A stretch of 64,000 nucleotides of DNA from Lentibacillus sp. CBA3610 (GCF_013373365.1 NZ_CP035925.1:2046001-2110000); one strand, 5' to 3'. Positions 37,966 to 47,819 are shown, counted from the stretch's first letter. Program-made: numbers and translations. Notes: generated by a model from the letters alone, not told the origin.

Positions 37966-38382
37966 TTAAAGTAATTTCAATAATGCCTCAAATGTCTCTC
38001 TATCCCAATTATCAAGTGCTTTATCAATTAATCTTTTCACGTTCATGTGTTCAAGTTCATCGATAATAACTGAATTTTCATCATTATCCTGATAATATGG
38101 TTTGACAATCTCATGTAGCTGAACCAGGACATCCGGAATGGAAATAAGTTCATTTAATGTCATGTAGATGATTTCATTATCTTTTTCAAATGTAAACCGT
38201 GCTTCAAGATTTTCTACTTTTTGCGTGCTGCGGTTAATTCGGATCTCGCGCGACTCAGCCGGAACAAAACGATAGACTTGATTGTTCATAACCAGCGTAA
38301 AACTTTTATATCCCAAAATAACTTGAATATGACTATCAGACACATTAATGTAATATGGCTTCATCATCTTTACGGTCGTCAT
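37966..38382 (-). CDS. IDEAL-domain protein
   Basis: 138 residues. The C-terminal part LIDKALDNWDRETFEALLKLL matches the short IDEAL domain found in several Bacillus regulatory and competence-linked proteins. The N-terminal 100 residues form a beta-rich domain (YYINVSDSHIQVILGYKSFTLVMNNQVYRFVPAESREIRI) I cannot assign. Start ATG 38382 with GGGGGG seven bases upstream. No signal peptide. Function unknown; IDEAL domains usually support protein contacts. Confidence 0.75.
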   Translation of the reverse strand: MTTVKMMKPYYINVSDSHIQVILGYKSFTLVMNNQVYRFVPAESREIRINRSTQKVENLEARFTFEKDNEIIYMTLNELISIPDVLVQLHEIVKPYYQDNDENSVIIDELEHMNVKRLIDKALDNWDRETFEALLKLL

Positions 38383-38506
38383 TATTTATCCCCCTTGTCA
38401 TGAACATAATCTTAATTTTCTGTATTTTATTATACTATATAACGAACAATTCGACAAGTGAGAAAATAGAATATTAGCAAATATACCGCTGAGTAAATCA
38501 GCGATA

Positions 38507-39529
38507 TCAACGGGGTAAACTTAATAGAATCTTCTGGACAGCATCATCTATATCCTTTTCAGTAATTAGATCCATATACTTCTCTTCTATTTGATCACGC
38601 TCCTGCCCCGCCATTTTCAAGTAACGAATGCCTTCTTTCATACAAGATTTATAACGGGTGTTCAGCTCACTGATCTCTGTTTCGAATTTCTCATCCGTGC
38701 CTGCCGCTACGAATTCTTCATATAAATCAACAATCACTTCCCCTTCACGTTTCGGGAAAAATTCATGCGGATCAGTGCTGTCAAATATACAAAAATCCAA
38801 GTCACGCACGAGTACCATATCAACGCTGCCCGGATCAAAACTGCAATAATATAACTCCACATCAAAGCCATGCTCTGTACAGGCTTCGGCAATTTTTTTC
38901 ATGAACACCGATTTTCCTGTCCCGGCCCGGCCTTTGATGTAGTAGACATTTTTTATGTCTTGAATTAGGTGGGGGACAACATTGACGACACCATCGGCCG
39001 TATTAGTCCCGAAAAGTCTATTGTAAGTATGTGGCTCCTGATTCTGCTTTGGAACGTTATGAAGTAAATCATTTATGAATTCTGTTGTGAACGCATCAGC
39101 ATGGTCAAAATCCATTTTATTAATATAAATCTCTTCCAGATCATCGTGGATTTTTAAGCCTTTTGAAAAGCTGTCGTATGCTTGTTGCGTAAGATTATCG
39201 ACTTCCGTAAGATTCTGATCTTTGACGGGAAAAGTCTCTTCCAGATTGATCATCTCCGACCTTAAAGTTGCTATTCTGCTGTCAATGAATGCGATTGACT
39301 TATCACGGATAATGATGCCATCAAGGTATTGATCCCCAAGTGCACTTTCCAGGATTTCAACATTGCTGGTTTCATAATGATCGATTAACCTGTTAATGAT
39401 TCCTGTTTTCAAACTTACCGATGGATGCTTCAGAGCAATAACCTGGTTAATGTCATGCAAGTTCGTATAAAGGTGATTGACGAAACCTTCAGCTGTATTG
39501 CCGGTAACATAGTAATGGATGTTTGTCAT
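38507..39529 (-). CDS. P-loop ATPase of the PRK06851 type
   Basis: 340 residues, cytoplasmic. Walker A GRAGTGKSVFMKKI at about residues 201-214, with a likely Walker B region DLDFCIFDSTDPHEFFP. The N-terminal half has conserved YVTGNTAEGFVNH. These are features of a Bacillus-type predicted ATPase with no known role. Start ATG 39529 with AAAGAGGTG six bases upstream. It stands alone. Confidence 0.75.
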   Translation of the reverse strand: MTNIHYYVTGNTAEGFVNHLYTNLHDINQVIALKHPSVSLKTGIINRLIDHYETSNVEILESALGDQYLDGIIIRDKSIAFIDSRIATLRSEMINLEETFPVKDQNLTEVDNLTQQAYDSFSKGLKIHDDLEEIYINKMDFDHADAFTTEFINDLLHNVPKQNQEPHTYNRLFGTNTADGVVNVVPHLIQDIKNVYYIKGRAGTGKSVFMKKIAEACTEHGFDVELYYCSFDPGSVDMVLVRDLDFCIFDSTDPHEFFPKREGEVIVDLYEEFVAAGTDEKFETEISELNTRYKSCMKEGIRYLKMAGQERDQIEEKYMDLITEKDIDDAVQKILLSLPR

Positions 39530-40257
39530 ACCGGGCACCTCTTTCTGTGGTAATATAATGATTGCGCCTAATTAAATTATGTTTATGAAGAGGATTTGGT
39601 GATTAATTTTAAATGTTTTTCTTAGAATCAATTATTATGCCATCTTTACATTTTTCTCTATACCAAAAGTTCGGGGGTGTTGCCAAAACATTCCACTATG
39701 TTCAGATATAAGTTCTTAAAAATAACTATTCTGAAATTCCCATTCTATTAAAATATATGCTAAATGAACTACTGAGAATACTGAGATTACTGATAACGCA
39801 AGTATCTTTATCTATACCAAAATTCAGGATGGTGCCAAAACGTAAATGGTTTGCAAATGATCAGGGGCGTTGGGTAAATAGACCCAGGATGTAAATGTAA
39901 TAAAATATTTATAACCGTACATTTAAAATATTGATATGACAGCGTTCATTTTATTTAATGCTGTTGTTTCATGGTCGCACACATACCCAGGCGATGAAAT
40001 CGATTCAAAATTGGGTGTATAATCACCTGGATATTTTTACCAAAAGAAAAGCCAGAATTTAAATATTTTTATCTTTATGAACATGGCAGTATGTATATTT
40101 TTCTTTCTAATTGGATCATTAATAGAGGTTTTAGCAGATATTGGCCTATTTAATTTAGTTCAACAACTACCAATCGAATGTTTTTCCAAACTGTTAATCA
40201 TTACTCTACCATACCTCCTACACAAAAAATGCACACCCCACAAAAACTCCTCAAAAC
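39530..40257. other. AT-rich intergenic region with a diverged 32-bp direct repeat
   Basis: No gene supported. TCTATACCAAAA followed by GGTGTTGCCAAAAC at 39658-39690 returns in a diverged form (TCTATACCAAAA ... GGTGCCAAAAC) at 39812-39841. The role is unknown; it could be paired operator sites or the scar of an element. Confidence 0.4.
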
Positions 40258-41043
40258 CTAATACCTATCCTCCCGCCTATCCTGAAAAATCGGTATCCTG
40301 CTTCTGACTTCATCCACCTTATCCAAATCAATTTCAGTCAGAATCATCTTTTCATGATCATTGGCTTCCGCAACAATTTCACCCCAAGGATCGACGACAA
40401 GCGACATGCCGCCGAATTCGTTTTTCGGATCTTCTCCCACGCGATTACAGGCGACAACATAACATTGATTTTCGATCGCGCGGGCCTGCAGCAGTACGCG
40501 CCAATAGTCGATACGTGGTTTTGGCCATTCCGCTACAACATACATAATCTTCGCACCATTCAATGCTGATTTGCGTATCCATTCAGGGAAACGGATGTCA
40601 TAGCAGATGAATCCCGCTGATGGGACACCGTTTAATTCGAATTCCGCCTCATCTTGTCCTTCAACCAGATGCAAGTGTTCATCCATCAGCTGGAATAAAT
40701 GCAGCTTGCTGTACTTGTGAACGAGCTCACCATTTTGATCAACGACAAGCATCGTATTTCGCATACCATCCTCAGTCTGTTCGGCGACAGATCCGCCGAC
40801 AATGACAACGTTCAATTCTTTGGCCAGATCACTCAAGAACTCAATCGTTGCTTTGGCATCCTTGTCTGCCAGCACATCAAAACGTGATAAATCATAACCT
40901 GTATCCCATAACTCCGGCAACACGACTATATCCGCACCACTGTTCGTCGCAGCATCCATTACCCATTTGGAAACACGAGCAAAATTGACTTTTGGATCAC
41001 CATATGTCACATCCATCTGTATCAGTGCAACTTTCTTTTTCAT
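40258..41043 (-). CDS. Carbon-nitrogen hydrolase (nitrilase superfamily), omega-amidase-like
   Basis: Cytoplasmic amidase of about 261 residues with the Glu-Lys-Cys triad: Glu in LPELWDTGYD, Lys in SKLHLF and Cys in FICYDIRFPE. Close in layout to B. subtilis MtnU/YkrU and E. coli YafV, omega-amidases that hydrolyse ketoglutaramate or ketosuccinamate. Start ATG 41043 with GGAGGT eight bases upstream. No methionine salvage neighbours are present, so I do not use the gene name. Confidence 0.87.
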   Translation of the reverse strand: MKKKVALIQMDVTYGDPKVNFARVSKWVMDAATNSGADIVVLPELWDTGYDLSRFDVLADKDAKATIEFLSDLAKELNVVIVGGSVAEQTEDGMRNTMLVVDQNGELVHKYSKLHLFQLMDEHLHLVEGQDEAEFELNGVPSAGFICYDIRFPEWIRKSALNGAKIMYVVAEWPKPRIDYWRVLLQARAIENQCYVVACNRVGEDPKNEFGGMSLVVDPWGEIVAEANDHEKMILTEIDLDKVDEVRSRIPIFQDRREDRY

Positions 41044-41103
41044 CGTCAAGTACCTCCTAAAACTAGCCTTCTTCTACTATTACAATCGAAACTTTTATGG
41101 AAA

Positions 41104-41151
41104 AGGGGGCATGAAAGTTAAATTTAAAATTATTTCTTTAATGACGCCCCC
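41104..41151. repeat. Inverted repeat upstream of the nitrilase gene
   Basis: GGGGGCATGAAAG is mirrored by CTTTAATGACGCCCCC across an AT-rich loop; six perfect base pairs at the base of the stem. No T run follows. Role unknown. The rest of 41152-41346 shows no gene. Confidence 0.5.
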
Positions 41152-41346
41152 AAACCAGGTTTTCTAACGATTATAGTAGTGAGAAAGGGTATTCTAATTA
41201 AAACGTACCATAAGTACAGTGCAAAAAAAATCGTCTTGCCGCTTTTGGAACAATAATTTTTCTGCACTTGCAGGTAATCGATGTGATATTGTGATATAGA
41301 AAACCACTTTTTGAGGCGGGGATATTACTCCCTCTTATATGCTGGA

Positions 41347-41385
41347 CAAAAAATACTGCTTACCCCAGCAACCCAAGGTAAGCAG
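41347..41385 (-). terminator. Terminator of the opuC operon
   Basis: Minus strand CTGCTTACC and GGTAAGCAG pair around a 12-base loop, followed by TATTTTTTG. Lies about 34 bases past the opuCD stop. Confidence 0.8.
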
Positions 41386-41418
41386 CAATTTTCCTTAAAC
41401 ATATATCCAGGCTAACGA

Positions 41419-42057
41419 TCACCGTTTCGCCTCAATACGCTTCTGTGTCAGTCCCAGCAAATAATCGGCGAGGATAGCAAGTGCCGCGGCGAAAATGGCA
41501 CCACCGAATATTTTTTCCGTATCCCGTACGTTGATGCCGGATACGATTTCACTGCCTAATCCACCGCCGCCGATAAATGGTGCGAGGGTTGCTACACCAA
41601 TTCCGATGATCAGTGCAATTCGCAGTCCGGCCAGTACAAATGGAAGCGATAAGGGAAACTTCACCTTAAACAACAACTGCAGGCGGGTCATCCCCATACC
41701 GGTTCCAGCCTCAACGGAACCTTTATCCACTTCCTTCAGGCCGACAGCCGTATTCCGGATAATCGGCAGAAGCGAGTACAGAAAGAGGCCGATCACAACC
41801 GTGTTAAATCCAAGCCCGAAGATAATCATCAATACTGCAAGCAGGGCAAGACTTGGAATGACCTGGATCATATTGGCAAGCGCCAGGATAACCGACTCGA
41901 ATTTTTTATTCTTTGTACATAGAATACCAAGGGGGATGCCGACGATTAATGCAAACAAAATCCCAAGCAGAACCATTAAAATATGTTCATAGGTCATCCC
42001 CAAGAGCCCCATGAAGTTTCCTGAAAGGTACTCAAAAAAACTGCTCAGTGCATCCAC
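41419..42057 (-). CDS. opuCD: Osmoprotectant ABC transporter permease OpuCD
   Basis: Second permease of a glycine betaine/carnitine/choline uptake system. 212 residues with about six membrane segments and the EAA-like coupling motif (EAGTGMGMTRLQLLFKVKFPLSLPFVLAGLRIA). It starts ten bases after opuCC and ends the operon. Order CA-CB-CC-CD is that of B. subtilis. Confidence 0.92.
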   Translation of the reverse strand: MDALSSFFEYLSGNFMGLLGMTYEHILMVLLGILFALIVGIPLGILCTKNKKFESVILALANMIQVIPSLALLAVLMIIFGLGFNTVVIGLFLYSLLPIIRNTAVGLKEVDKGSVEAGTGMGMTRLQLLFKVKFPLSLPFVLAGLRIALIIGIGVATLAPFIGGGGLGSEIVSGINVRDTEKIFGGAIFAAALAILADYLLGLTQKRIEAKR

Positions 42058-42067
42058 GATTTATCAC

Positions 42068-42958
42068 CTACTCCAGTAAGCCTTGTTCTTCCAGATAATC
42101 CTGGGCAACGTCTTCTATTTCTTCGCCATCAAGATCAACCCTTCCATTCAGGTCGCCAATCGTTTCCTCATCAAAGCTGCCGATTAACGGTTCGATAGCA
42201 TCGGCAATTCCCGGATGCTCATCCAATACGTCGTTTCGTACGACAGGTGCTGCATCATATGGCGGGAAGAAGCTTTCGTCATCCTCCAGAATTTTCAAAT
42301 CATATGCGACAATACGCGGGTCTGTTGAATAGGCAAGTACAACATCCACTTCCCCATTATTGACTGCATCGTAAACAAGGCCGATTTCCATTGGGTTTGT
42401 ATTGCCAAATTCAAAATTATACGTGTCGATGAAGGCAGGGTAGCCATCGTTTTCGCGTTCCAGCCATGCCGTGTCAAATCCGGCGCTGAATTCCCCCGCA
42501 ATTCCTTCCAAGTCGGATACTTGTTCCAGGTCGTATTCATCGGCAATATCCTCACGTACGGTAAATGCGTATGTGTTGGCATATCCTAAACCGTCAAAAA
42601 ACGTAAAATTGAAATCTTCGCCGCTAAAGAAATCTTTCGCCTGCTGTAATGTAGCGTCCGAATCTTCCGGGTTTTCGATATCGGTAAACGATGAAATCGC
42701 GGTTCCCGTAAACTGGGTCGACATATCAATGTCTCCACCTTGCATGCCTTCAAGCACAATTGGACTTGTCGCCATGTCCGGGGTTATCTCGACAGAAAGA
42801 TCCGTTTCCTGTTCAATCAGGTCCTTATACATATGGGCAAGAATTTTTGTTTCCGTGTACGTCTGTGCTCCGATCGTGATCGTCCCACTACCTGAACAAG
42901 CCGCAAGTGGTACGACCAAAAACATGACTAAAGCCGAAAAAATACCAAATTTCTTCAT
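42068..42958 (-). CDS. opuCC: Osmoprotectant-binding lipoprotein OpuCC
   Basis: Extracytoplasmic substrate-binding protein tethered by a lipid (signal peptide with lipobox LAAC, Cys21). The 296 residues carry the glycine betaine-binding domain fold (TITIGAQTYTETKILAHMYKDLIEQETDLSVEI at the N-lobe; NNGEVDVVLAYSTDPRIVAYDLKILEDDESFFPPYDAAPVV at the hinge). Acidic, as for an exported protein in saline habitats. Broad quaternary amine specificity is inferred from the family. Confidence 0.93.
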   Translation of the reverse strand: MKKFGIFSALVMFLVVPLAACSGSGTITIGAQTYTETKILAHMYKDLIEQETDLSVEITPDMATSPIVLEGMQGGDIDMSTQFTGTAISSFTDIENPEDSDATLQQAKDFFSGEDFNFTFFDGLGYANTYAFTVREDIADEYDLEQVSDLEGIAGEFSAGFDTAWLERENDGYPAFIDTYNFEFGNTNPMEIGLVYDAVNNGEVDVVLAYSTDPRIVAYDLKILEDDESFFPPYDAAPVVRNDVLDEHPGIADAIEPLIGSFDEETIGDLNGRVDLDGEEIEDVAQDYLEEQGLLE

Positions 42959-42960
42959 AT

Positions 42961-43638
42961 TTACTCCTCCATTTGCATAATCTTTTGTTCTGAACTCTCC
43001 CGTTTCACAAAAACTTTTTCCAATCGTCCGAATAAGAAATCAACAACAAGGGCCAATACCATGGCTATAATGGCTGCTGCCAAAATTAACGGTTTGTCAT
43101 TGACACCCATTCCACCAATAATCAACTGTCCCAGTCCGCCGGCACCGATTAAAGCCGCCAGGGTAGCCCAGTTGATAATATAGACCGCCGTTAACCTGAT
43201 GCCGGACATGATATACGGCATTGCCAACGGAACTTCAATTTGAATCATCCGCTGCAGAGGACTATACCCCATCCCCTTTGCAGATTCAATAATACCGTGA
43301 TCGATGGATTCAAAGGCAGCATATGTATTGCGCAGAATAGGCATTAACGAGTATAGAAACAGTGCAATAATAGCTGGTTGTAAACCGATGCCAATCAGGG
43401 GAATGAAAATAGCCAGCATCGCAAGACTCGGGATTGTCTGAAAAATATTGGTGATGGTAAATACGATAGACTGAATCCATTTGTAGGACGTTTTAGAGAG
43501 AAAAATACCAAGCGGAATCGCCACAAGACACCCAAGCAAAATGGCTGCGCCCGAAATGAGCGCGTGTATCCACAGGGCATCGAAAATATCAGCAGAACGT
43601 TCGACGAATACATAGAAATAATCACTGAAACTATGCAT
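42961..43638 (-). CDS. opuCB: Osmoprotectant ABC transporter permease OpuCB
   Basis: First permease. 225 residues from ATG 43638 (MHSFSDYFYVF), with GAGAGGTGGG upstream and an 8-bp overlap with the end of opuCA. About six membrane segments and the coupling motif ESAKGMGYSPLQRMIQIEVPLAMPYIMSGIRL. The start I use avoids a stretch unlike other OpuCB proteins. Confidence 0.92.
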   Translation of the reverse strand: MHSFSDYFYVFVERSADIFDALWIHALISGAAILLGCLVAIPLGIFLSKTSYKWIQSIVFTITNIFQTIPSLAMLAIFIPLIGIGLQPAIIALFLYSLMPILRNTYAAFESIDHGIIESAKGMGYSPLQRMIQIEVPLAMPYIMSGIRLTAVYIINWATLAALIGAGGLGQLIIGGMGVNDKPLILAAAIIAMVLALVVDFLFGRLEKVFVKRESSEQKIMQMEE

Positions 43639-44770
43639 TGTAGGCCCACCTCTCCTGGGCGTATATGTCCCGCATATGGCCGACAATACTTCCGCGCGTC
43701 AGAAGACCGGCTAGTGTATTATCTGCATTGACAACCGGAATATAGGATAACTTGGATTCATCCAGAATGCGTACGGCATCCGCCAGCAATGCATCAGACC
43801 CCGTAGTGTGGGTAAATGACTGGACAATATCCTTTACCTGTTTTGTTTCATTATCGAATTCCCTTGATACATCATAAATCGAAACATAGCCCTCTATCCT
43901 GTTATCATCATCCACAACAACGAGGGAATCGACTTGCTTCTTCTCCATCATGTTCATCGCAACGGCAAGACCCCGGTATAGCAGAATAGTGGCCGGCTTT
44001 TGTACCATGACATCGGCAACAGTCGGCATGTCCATCGCTTTTTTCAAGCGCTTTTTCCCGATAAAGTTTTTCACAAAATCATTTGCCGGACGTCGTAAAA
44101 TTTCTTCCGGACTGCCATGCTGAATAATCCGGCCATCCCGCATCAACACGATTTTGTCCGCAATTTTCAGCGCCTCATCCATGTCATGCGTCACAAAAAC
44201 AATCGACTTTTGAATATCTTTCTGCAGGTGAATCAGTTCTTCCTGAAGCTGCTCACGACTGATAGGGTCAAGTGCACTGAATGGCTCATCCATTAAAATG
44301 ATTCCCGGTTCGGCGGCAAGCGCCCTGATAACCCCGATGCGCTGCTGCTGTCCGCCGCTTAATTCAGAAGGATAACGCTCTTTGTACACTTTCGGGTCAA
44401 GCCCGACAAGCTCAAGCAATTCATCTACACGTGCGTCGATTTGCGTTTTATCCCATTTTAATAAATTTGGTACAACTCCGACGTTCCGTGCAATGGTCAT
44501 ATGGGGGAACAAGCCGATATGCTGAATCACATACCCGATTTCCCGTCGCAATTCGACCGTATTGATCTGTGAAATGTCTTTTCCATCGATGAAAATGCTT
44601 CCTTTCGTCGGGGTAATCAAACGGTTAATCAATTTCATGGTCGTCGTTTTCCCGCAGCCGCTCGGCCCGATTAAAACCGTAATTTCCCCATCTTCGCACG
44701 TCAGGTTAATATCTTTTAAAACATCATTTCCACCTTCGAAATTCTTATAAATAGTTTTGAACTCGATCAT
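43631..44770 (-). CDS. opuCA: Osmoprotectant ABC transporter ATPase OpuCA with CBS domains
   Basis: Energises uptake of compatible solutes. Residues 1-240 are an ABC ATPase: Walker A GPSGCGKTT, signature LSGGQQQR, Walker B ILMDEPFSALD. Residues about 253-379 are two CBS domains (PTVADVMVQKPATILLYRGLAVAMNMM; DIVQSFTHTTGSDALLADAVRILDES) that in related proteins sense ionic strength or nucleotides. 379 residues is typical. First gene of the operon. Confidence 0.94.
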   Translation of the reverse strand: MIEFKTIYKNFEGGNDVLKDINLTCEDGEITVLIGPSGCGKTTTMKLINRLITPTKGSIFIDGKDISQINTVELRREIGYVIQHIGLFPHMTIARNVGVVPNLLKWDKTQIDARVDELLELVGLDPKVYKERYPSELSGGQQQRIGVIRALAAEPGIILMDEPFSALDPISREQLQEELIHLQKDIQKSIVFVTHDMDEALKIADKIVLMRDGRIIQHGSPEEILRRPANDFVKNFIGKKRLKKAMDMPTVADVMVQKPATILLYRGLAVAMNMMEKKQVDSLVVVDDDNRIEGYVSIYDVSREFDNETKQVKDIVQSFTHTTGSDALLADAVRILDESKLSYIPVVNADNTLAGLLTRGSIVGHMRDIYAQERWAYNA

Positions 44771-45303
44771 GTTGTCTCACCACCTTTAAAGTACATTTCT
44801 GCAACATTTGTGTACGCTTTTAACAAAAAATTTCCCCTTTCCTGATTGAATCTTTGAATCTGCCATGACGAATGACGGGGGTCTCCACCTCACACTATTT
44901 CACACGTTTCATTAAAATAATTAACAAATTATTTTTTGAAATAGCTACATTAATATCGTAATAGTTTGTAGAATATTGTCAACTGCTGCTAGTATGTATT
45001 TCCTATTTATATGACTGTATTTTTACGATTTAACGCTCTCATTCTTGTTAAAATGGCATATTTCTTTATAATTCACTGGATTCCGGACTATTGGCCATAT
45101 CAGCCATCCGAATGAACACGTCTGCCAACACCTCAGGAAACACCCACAACAATGGTTGAAGCGGTGGAACAGGCAAAATGATTCATCGTCAGAAAGCCGT
45201 ATCGAAAACATAAACGTTGCAGCAGATTTACAAGGTCAGCCAAATGCCATTCACTATGGCGTATGCACTGCCACATGGTTTAATCCGGATTATCAGGGCG
45301 CAC
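44771..45303. promoter_or_regulatory. Intergenic region upstream of opuCA
   Basis: AT-rich, likely holds the opuC promoter. The part 45100-45300 has short coding-like stretches but no supported frame; it may be the scar of an old gene. No riboswitch-like structure recognised. Confidence 0.35.
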
Positions 45304-45347
45304 AAAAAAATCCATGCAGTGTACAAATGTACAAGCCTGCATGGATT
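45304..45347 (-). terminator. Terminator of the aldehyde dehydrogenase-DUF779 operon
   Basis: Minus strand AATCCATGCAG and CTGCATGGATT pair around a palindrome-rich loop and are followed by seven T. Confidence 0.85.
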
Positions 45348-45354
45348 ATCTTTT

Positions 45355-45708
45355 CTAATTTAGCGCTTTCCGTTCATCTTCACTGAAGACTCTGGACCGC
45401 GTTAAGAACCGTTTTCCTTCTGGTCCTTCCAGTGAGAACATCCCGCCGCGGCCGTCAACGGCATCAATAATGAGCTGGGTGTGTTTCCAGTATTCATATT
45501 GATCTTTGGATATATAGAAAGGTGTTTCGCCAATTTCACCGAGCAGGACGTCTGATTCACCAACGCGGAATTCGCCCCGCGGGTAGCACATCGGTGAGCT
45601 GCCATCACAACAGCCGCCTGATTGATGGAACATGAGCGGCCCATGTGTTTCAGTCAGGGTATCAATCAGTTTCAACGCTTCGTCCGTCGCCGTTACACGT
45701 TCGACCAT
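45355..45708 (-). CDS. DUF779 protein, partner of aldehyde dehydrogenase
   Basis: 117 residues of the DUF779 family, which is almost always found next to an aldehyde dehydrogenase of the AldA/ExaC type. Conserved HQSGGCCDGSSPMCYPRGEF with several Cys residues suggests metal or thiol chemistry. Reaction unknown; a role in assembling or protecting the dehydrogenase is plausible inference. It lies 69 bp after the dehydrogenase and shares its terminator. Confidence 0.9.
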   Translation of the reverse strand: MVERVTATDEALKLIDTLTETHGPLMFHQSGGCCDGSSPMCYPRGEFRVGESDVLLGEIGETPFYISKDQYEYWKHTQLIIDAVDGRGGMFSLEGPEGKRFLTRSRVFSEDERKALN

Positions 45709-45777
45709 TTGTCACACCCTTTCAGTACAGTTTATGCACGTAAATATTTTCCGGTATTTTCATTCATCCGGAACAAT

Positions 45778-47298
45778 TTAAAACAGCCCTGCCGGATCTT
45801 CACTGTAACTGATTAATAGATTTTTAGTCTGCTGATAATGATCAAGCATCATCAAATGATTCTCACGGCCGATGCCGGATTTCTTGTAGCCGCCGAACGC
45901 CGCATGTGCCGGATACTGATGGTAGCAGTTCGTCCAGATGCGTCCGGCTTCAATACCGCGACCGAAACGATAAGCCGTATTGATATTCCGCGTCCAGACG
46001 CCAGCCCCTAATCCGTACAATGTGTCATTGGCGATTTCCATTGCCTCATCGTCGTCACTGAATGTTGTGACTGCCAATACAGGCCCGAAAATCTCTTCCT
46101 GGAAGATGCGCATTTTGTTGTCACCTTTAAAGATTGTCGGCTCAATATAATAACCATCTTCCATATCACCGTCAAGCTGATTGACGCCACCGCCGACGAG
46201 CACTTCTGCGCCTTCCTGTTCACCAATATCGAGATACGATTTGATTTTCTCCATCTGCTCCTGAGAGGCTTGAGCGCCCATCATTGTTTCAGTATCAAGC
46301 GGATGGCCGATTTTGATTTCATTAACCCGTTTGATTGCACGCTCCATAAATTCATCATAAATCGATTCATGAACGAGTGCTCTTGACGGACACGTGCAGA
46401 CTTCACCCTGGTTCAGAGCAAACATAACCAGTCCTTCAATGGCCTTATCCAGAAATCCGTCATCTTTATCCATCACATCCGGGAAGAAGATGTTTGGTGA
46501 TTTGCCGCCGAGTTCAAGTGTGACCGGGATAATATTTTCCGATGCGTATTGCATAATCAGTCTTCCTGTTGTTGTTTCACCAGTGAATGCAACTTTGGAA
46601 ATCCGGCTGTTGGATGCAATCGGTTTTCCGGCCTCCACGCCAAATCCATTGACAATGTTGAGCACGCCAGCTGGCAGGAGGTCTTTAATCAGATCAAGCA
46701 GTACATGAATCGATGCCGGTGTCTGCTCAGCCGGTTTCAGGACGACACAATTACCTGCTGCGAGTGCCGGAGCCAACTTCCATGTCGCCATTAAAATCGG
46801 AAAGTTCCATGGGATGATTTGCCCGACAACACCAAGCGGCTCATGAAAATGATAGGCGACCGTATCATTATCGATTTGACTGATGCCGCCTTCCTGTGCC
46901 CGAATCGCTCCGGCAAAATAGCGGAAATGATCGATCGCCAACGGTATGTCAGCTGCCAATCCTTCCCTGACCGCTTTACCGTTATCCCATGTTTCGGCTA
47001 CTGCCAGCATTTCCGTATTTTCTTCCATCCGGTCTGCAATTTTGTTAAGAATATTTGCCCGTTCTGCTACAGAGGTTTTTCCCCAAGTGTCCTTCGCAGC
47101 GTATCCGGCATCAACCGCTGCTTCCACGTCCTCTTTTGTTGACCTGGCAAGTTCACAAAATACGTTTCCCGTCACTGGGCTCACATTTTCAAAATACTTT
47201 CCATTTGCCGGTGGACGATATTCTCCGCCGATATAATTGTCATATCGTTGCTGAAAATGTACTAAGGCACCTTCCGTGTTCGGATTGGCATACTGCAT
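45778..47298 (-). CDS. NAD-dependent aldehyde dehydrogenase (acetaldehyde/AldA-AcoD type)
   Basis: Oxidises aldehydes, probably acetaldehyde, to acids. 506 residues with the Rossmann and catalytic motifs of the ALDH family: catalytic Glu in [11 protein letters not shown] and catalytic Cys in [22 protein letters not shown], plus the NAD-binding [21 protein letters not shown]. Start ATG 47298 (MQYANPN) with GGGGAGGAAT upstream; the frame could begin at an earlier ATG but that would bury the ribosome site in coding. A cre site and SigA promoter lie directly upstream, so it is probably repressed by CcpA when sugars are plentiful. Operon with DUF779. Confidence 0.9.
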   Translation of the reverse strand: MQYANPNTEGALVHFQQRYDNYIGGEYRPPANGKYFENVSPVTGNVFCELARSTKEDVEAAVDAGYAAKDTWGKTSVAERANILNKIADRMEENTEMLAVAETWDNGKAVREGLAADIPLAIDHFRYFAGAIRAQEGGISQIDNDTVAYHFHEPLGVVGQIIPWNFPILMATWKLAPALAAGNCVVLKPAEQTPASIHVLLDLIKDLLPAGVLNIVNGFGVEAGKPIASNSRISKVAFTGETTTGRLIMQYASENIIPVTLELGGKSPNIFFPDVMDKDDGFLDKAIEGLVMFALNQGEVCTCPSRALVHESIYDEFMERAIKRVNEIKIGHPLDTETMMGAQASQEQMEKIKSYLDIGEQEGAEVLVGGGVNQLDGDMEDGYYIEPTIFKGDNKMRIFQEEIFGPVLAVTTFSDDDEAMEIANDTLYGLGAGVWTRNINTAYRFGRGIEAGRIWTNCYHQYPAHAAFGGYKKSGIGRENHLMMLDHYQQTKNLLISYSEDPAGLF

Positions 47299-47320
47299 TC
47301 CGACATTCCTCCCCATTTTT

Positions 47321-47334
47321 TGTAATCGGTTACA
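47321..47334 (-). promoter_or_regulatory. CcpA (cre) operator of the aldehyde dehydrogenase
   Basis: TGTAATCGGTTACA fits the cre consensus TGWAANCGNTNWCA at every position. It lies 23 bases before the start codon, just downstream of the promoter, a good place to block transcription. Confidence 0.85.
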
Positions 47335-47375
47335 TATTTTTTGATGAATGACTCTGGATGGGTTCTCTTGTTCAA

Positions 47376-47405
47376 ATTATACAACTGAATTTAGAATTAT
47401 GCCAA
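47376..47405 (-). promoter_or_regulatory. SigA-type promoter of the aldehyde dehydrogenase operon
   Basis: Minus strand TTGGCA, 18 bases, then TATAAT. The cre site lies 41 bases downstream of the -10 box. Confidence 0.7.
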
Positions 47406-47633
47406 CAATTTGTTTTCTTGATACAATGAAACTTGATCCCTGAATTCATCTCCACACGCATGAAGTGGGATTTTAATGGCAGTTTTTTTATATGATGGGT
47501 AAAGAAAAAAGCCACCTTTACCGTAATAGATGGCTTGAGTTGATATGGGCAATATGACACCCATACATACGAAAAGATGCCTGAGGCGACATCCTGGTTT
47601 AATAAATATTAAATGGTTATGGATTAATGCGCG

Positions 47634-47819
47634 TTAATCTTCCAATTCAGGGAGAACACGAACTTCTCTGTCCATTGACGATTGACAAAGCGGACATTCA
47701 GGTTCCTCATTGAAACTGAAGGATTCTCTCATCCAGCCTGCACAGTCTTCATTCGTACATGACCATACATTCGTTTCCACTTCTGGAACGGGTTGTTTTC
47801 GCCCACGGGAAAATGACAT
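47634..47819 (-). CDS. YdjO-like small zinc-ribbon (cold-inducible) protein
   Basis: 61 residues from ATG 47819 (MSFSRGRKQ), with AAAGGGGATG upstream. Two Cys pairs (WSCTNEDCAGWMRESF and ECPLCQSSM) with the conserved WSCTNEDCxGWMR block found in B. subtilis YdjO, named as cold-inducible. Small, probably a zinc-binding accessory peptide; exact role unknown. No other gene in its transcript. Confidence 0.8.
   Translation of the reverse strand: MSFSRGRKQPVPEVETNVWSCTNEDCAGWMRESFSFNEEPECPLCQSSMDREVRVLPELED

Noticed and set aside
40077-40307. 76-codon plus-strand hydrophobic frame before the amidase gene end
   Set aside because: No ribosome site, overlaps the amidase gene, AT-rich composition.
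45023-45386. Frames in the opuCA upstream gap
   Set aside because: No ribosome site; overlap with the DUF779 terminator and gene end. Possibly scars but not supportable as genes.
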